DNA of 64,000 nucleotides from Glandiceps talaboti. Lineage: Eukaryota; Hemichordata; Enteropneusta; Spengelidae. The position numbers and the translations under genes are program-made. Under the pieces are notes generated by a model. That model searched no databases. It was not told the origin of the DNA and saw only the letters and a list, made by a program, of their open reading frames with translations. The stretch lies in the NCBI RefSeq assembly GCF_964340395.1, contig NC_135559.1, positions 13,550,759 to 13,614,758 on the forward strand, in the 5' to 3' direction. Every line of letters starts with the position of its first letter. Position 1 is the first letter of the stretch. Shown one piece after another: positions 60,497 to 64,000 of the stretch.

Positions 60497-60899
60497 GCTG
60501 ACGTACATATTGTTGTCATTGCAAATGCGTGACTGTACAACAAACATTTTAATGTCCATGGTTGAGTTCTTTCAATATTGAGTGTCTCTTTGTGTTAAGC
60601 TGTGACGAAATGCAGTACCTTCATTTTACGCTCAGTATTCTAGTTTCTGAATAGCATAGCAGTCGGGTGCGTCGTACAAGGAACGAACGTACGGTTATGC
60701 TAATAGCAAAGGGCATACAGTCATAAACGAGATCCTTGGTGACTGTGTAGTGTTCTTCTCCGTTAGGGTAGCCCCCATCAACGATTATTTTTGTAACTCC
60801 TAGTTTGATATACAATACTGAGATCGTAGGAACATAATGTAGTAGTTGAATCCTGGCTTAATATTAACCAGACTCGTTTCTACGTGTAAATATCTCCAA

Positions 60900-61013
60900 A
60901 TGATCGTCAGCATGCCAGGGAAAGGTGACGGGGACGTAGATACGGAATCCGAAGCCAGTAAATCCATACCACCGTTTCTACCGGGATTCCCTCATCCGCT
61001 GAATTCACCTCAC
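60900..61013 (+). CDS. Candidate first coding exon of an unidentified gene
   Basis: An open frame starts at the ATG at 60900 (second Met at 60912) and reaches a strong donor, CAC|GTAAGT, after 38 codons in phase 0. It encodes an acidic segment (G-D-G-D-V-D-T-E-S-E) and a Pro-rich segment (S-I-P-P-F-L-P-G-F-P). The region is CpG-richer and repeat-poor, and a TATAAAG lies at 60490-60496. I do not recognise the protein. The composition would suit the disordered N-terminus of a regulatory protein, but that is only a guess. No further exon is recognised before the window ends. Confidence 0.4.
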
Positions 61014-64000
61014 GTAAGTACAGCTACCTGATTAATAATATTAACACGGGAACCTTTTTTAATGACATTTTTCGATCGTCAGGTACAGAATCAACAGTTT
61101 CTTATTTCTGTGTTTTTATAAGTTAGACAGCTAGATTGAGATGAACCCTGGAGGCTAAATTATTCATTACATGTCTAATATGACTTATTTAACCTTGAAA
61201 TTCATCTACACACGGTGTCTTTTTTTACATTTGTTTACCGTTGTTAAGTGTCTCTGGTGAAATGCCCTAACACATTTTCTGCTATTGAGCTCTGCGTCGA
61301 GTTTCTCTCATCCGTGCAATGGACAACACTGACCGAGTGTCAGGGGACAAACCCTGGGATTAGAACGTTGAATGACCGTATCTAAGTAAAACTGACATTT
61401 GTTCACCTCCATGTTTAAACAGTCTCAACAGACTCGTATTTGTATGATGTTCAGTTTGACATAAAACACCTGAAGAAAACCACACAGAAAGTATATCTTA
61501 ATGGCAATAAACTAAAGCGTTGCTATGCGTATTACTAGACCTGAAGTCAGTGAAATGTACATGAAATGGACAAGATGGTAATGGGTAATTCACATTGTGT
61601 GTTTACTTTATATGGCTCGGGTTCTTTTGTTTTCTATATATCACTTATGGTGAGGACATATAAAGCAAACAGACGCGTACATTTATTGTTTAATAAAAAC
61701 CGCGAAAATGCGTCGTGTTAACTGTTCGCCGTTAGCGTTCGCTATATACCCATGGAGGTAGGTCCTTCCTATACTTAAGTATACATTGGTATAACGTGTG
61801 GTTGTTAAGGACACATTGTGTCCGTATAAGAGTCATTATTCGCTATTGTCACATTTCCTATTGTTGACAGTCATTCTGAAACACACTGTCGTAAAATTGA
61901 ACATATCACCCGACGTTCAATAACACACAATTTTCTGGTTTCGAACGTTCTGTATGACCCGAATTTATAATCACGTGATAGCTACGTTATACGCGTAACC
62001 ATGGAAATGAAATCGTAATAGAAATCACCTTTCGATCTTACGATCGATGCGACGTTTCCAGACGTTAAGCTTATATGTATGATAAGGATATTACGAACAC
62101 CTGTCATAACGTAGTCTGTTTCATGATATAATTTTACGGTTTTAATTTCGTAATATCATGGCTGGGCTAGTAGTAATTAGCTCACGGAAATCTGTTGGAT
62201 ATCTGCCAGTGTGCAGTATACTTATAACATAGTTTCTACATCACCGTACCGTCACCACTATAAAAAAACAACAACATGAAAATGTACAAAATTATCAGTT
62301 TACCACCAGTGACCATTTGTAGACCCAATATTTCATGGATATAACAATTTCCTAACAAAACGTTTATACGAACAAATTAAAGGGATGTCGTGGTTTATGA
62401 CTGTTTGGACCAAATTACGGAATAAACTGACAATGATGTTGTCTAGACGCATTTAATTCTCAGCATGTTGCTCCGTACATTATACAGGCAGCCATATTGG
62501 TTACCATGGCGACGACTCGCCACACTCGTGTCCTCAGTATGTGTGGAATAACATATACATAAAACTTGTTCAGCGCTACTCAGCTCTACTCAGGTAGGGC
62601 CATGTGTCGATAACAACGACAATACCCACCGACAACTATGTCTTTTGATAATACAGGACTTCTACTGTACACACACGTCAGGAATCAGATGTGGTCACAA
62701 TTTACCAAGTATGGGTGTTAACCTGATATACAAAACGCAGTTTACTGTGGTGTCTTTATGTTCATAGTTAACATGTCTATCCACACTTTGACTATGTACA
62801 GTTTTTTTAAAGCTTGCACTACAGAAGACATATAATTACATTACACACAAGGTCACGGTAACCCAGAAACGATCCGAATACCGCAACCCAGATATTGACA
62901 TTTGTACTGTAGTTGCATCGCGGGACTTACTATTTGACTTTGAAGCAGTGGACATCGCATATCCAGGCCACTGTCAATTGTACAAGGAATAACATTTAGT
63001 GATCGATTTACAAACAAATAATGGGTGATCGCAACTTGAACAAAACTCAACTCTATATATTTGTAAACACTCTGATCAGCTTTTACCCCGTATACAGAAT
63101 CATAACTGACAACGTACCGGGTTAGATTTACACAGCCTCTTTGCTTGGCAAAAGTCTATGTACTGTTTACATGTAATTATATATTTAAGCTAAGTTTAGA
63201 CATAGACCCTACACATGTAGGGCTATGTGTGCATGGGTTTAATTAAACCTCGCTAGGATCGGACAGTTAAAATTGAACTGCTACGCCACTTACGTTTAAG
63301 TGTACCAATTCCACTATATAGTAGAACCCATATACACACTCATACCGTTTTGACCAAGGTGCAACTCTTTTCTTCTTTAAATCCCGGGTCATTAAATAAA
63401 TTTGGATCAGTGAATTGTCACAGAGCCTTTGGTCACGCTTGTTCGAATTCGCCAAGGGTTTCTTTATTGTTATTACCGCTAACCTACACGACACTAGGTC
63501 GATGAAAAGAAACAGATTCTACTGATTAGGGCCTTCTTGACAACCAGTTTCCTTTAGTAGAGTTTCCACTTATCATATCTGTGGGCAAGCGTAGATAGCA
63601 GAGCTATAAATAGACCAACAAACACATTAAAGCGAAAGTCAGCGTAAATTCGCGTGGAAAGTCGTTGACTAGATTGCATTTAAAGTCACAATATAAAAAT
63701 GTAATATATTCAAAAGGACAAAAGCGAACACAAACAAGCGCACAAACAAACAAACAAACAAACAAACAAACAAACAAACAAACAAACAAACAAACAAACA
63801 AACAAACAAACAAAAACCAAACAAACAAAACAAAAAAAAACAATAAAAAGGCCTGAAAAAGGTTAAGTGATAACTGTAGACGTTACAACTATTCCATCTG
63901 ACCCTTCCAAAAATATTAAATGATGAAACATTGTAGGTAAACTTTCATTTTGATTTCCTTTGAGGTGATACTATGATTTAAAGCATTTACTAATCACTAC
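61014..64000. other. Downstream of candidate exon: largely single-copy DNA
   Basis: I see no further coding exon. The stretch is comparatively rich in CpG and free of dispersed repeats until the CAAA run at 63738-63812. It would be an intron of the candidate gene starting at 60900 if that gene is real. Confidence 0.35.
63738..63812. repeat. (CAAA)n microsatellite
   Basis: About 18 ACAA/CAAA units, then an A-rich tail. Confidence 0.95.

Overview
This is AT-rich nuclear DNA from an animal. The genes have many short exons with GT-AG introns of about 0.1 to 11 kb, and the DNA is full of microsatellites, minisatellites and small inverted-repeat transposons. Nothing looks prokaryotic or viral. Gene content and repeat style suggest a marine invertebrate bilaterian (for example a hemichordate, echinoderm, lancelet or lophotrochozoan), but the sequence alone does not let me choose a phylum.

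Three genes are recognisable. Together they reproduce a block that I recall from human Xp11.3, with the same order and relative orientation. (1) On the minus strand, the first two coding exons of a KDM6A/UTX-type H3K27 demethylase lie at 22716-22957; bases 1-22715 are then most simply its long intron 2. (2) Head-to-head with it on the plus strand is a FUNDC1-type mitophagy receptor. Its exons 2-5 lie at 36950-40815, and a good 19-base candidate for exon 1 lies at 25589-25607, which would make intron 1 about 11.3 kb. (3) Downstream on the plus strand is a complete 11-exon EFHC2 gene, 49215-56561, encoding 747 residues with three DM10 domains and degenerate C-terminal EF-hands.

Layout: 1-22715, KDM6A intron with several repeat families. 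22716-25607, divergent KDM6A/FUNDC1 start region, including a LINE tail at 24771-25077. 25608-36949, FUNDC1 intron 1, holding a 2.37-kb fold-back element, minisatellites and small inverted-repeat elements. 36950-40815, FUNDC1 body. 40816-49214, a repeat-rich interval with a 0.4-kb palindrome just after FUNDC1 and a 1.17-kb terminal-inverted-repeat/minisatellite element. 49215-57370, EFHC2 and its 3' end. 57402-58028, a 37-bp minisatellite. 59100-63700, a comparatively repeat-poor, CpG-richer stretch with one or two candidate first exons of an unidentified plus-strand gene.

The three genes do not form a known pathway: a nuclear chromatin enzyme, an outer mitochondrial membrane autophagy receptor and a ciliary microtubule protein. 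Their shared interest is the deep conservation of their neighbourhood. The most notable protein observation is in the FUNDC1 LC3-interacting segment, where the aromatic residue is Phe and the serine before it is His, so two phospho-switches known from human FUNDC1 are absent. I found no previously undescribed multi-gene system; the less expected content is in the repeats and this motif.
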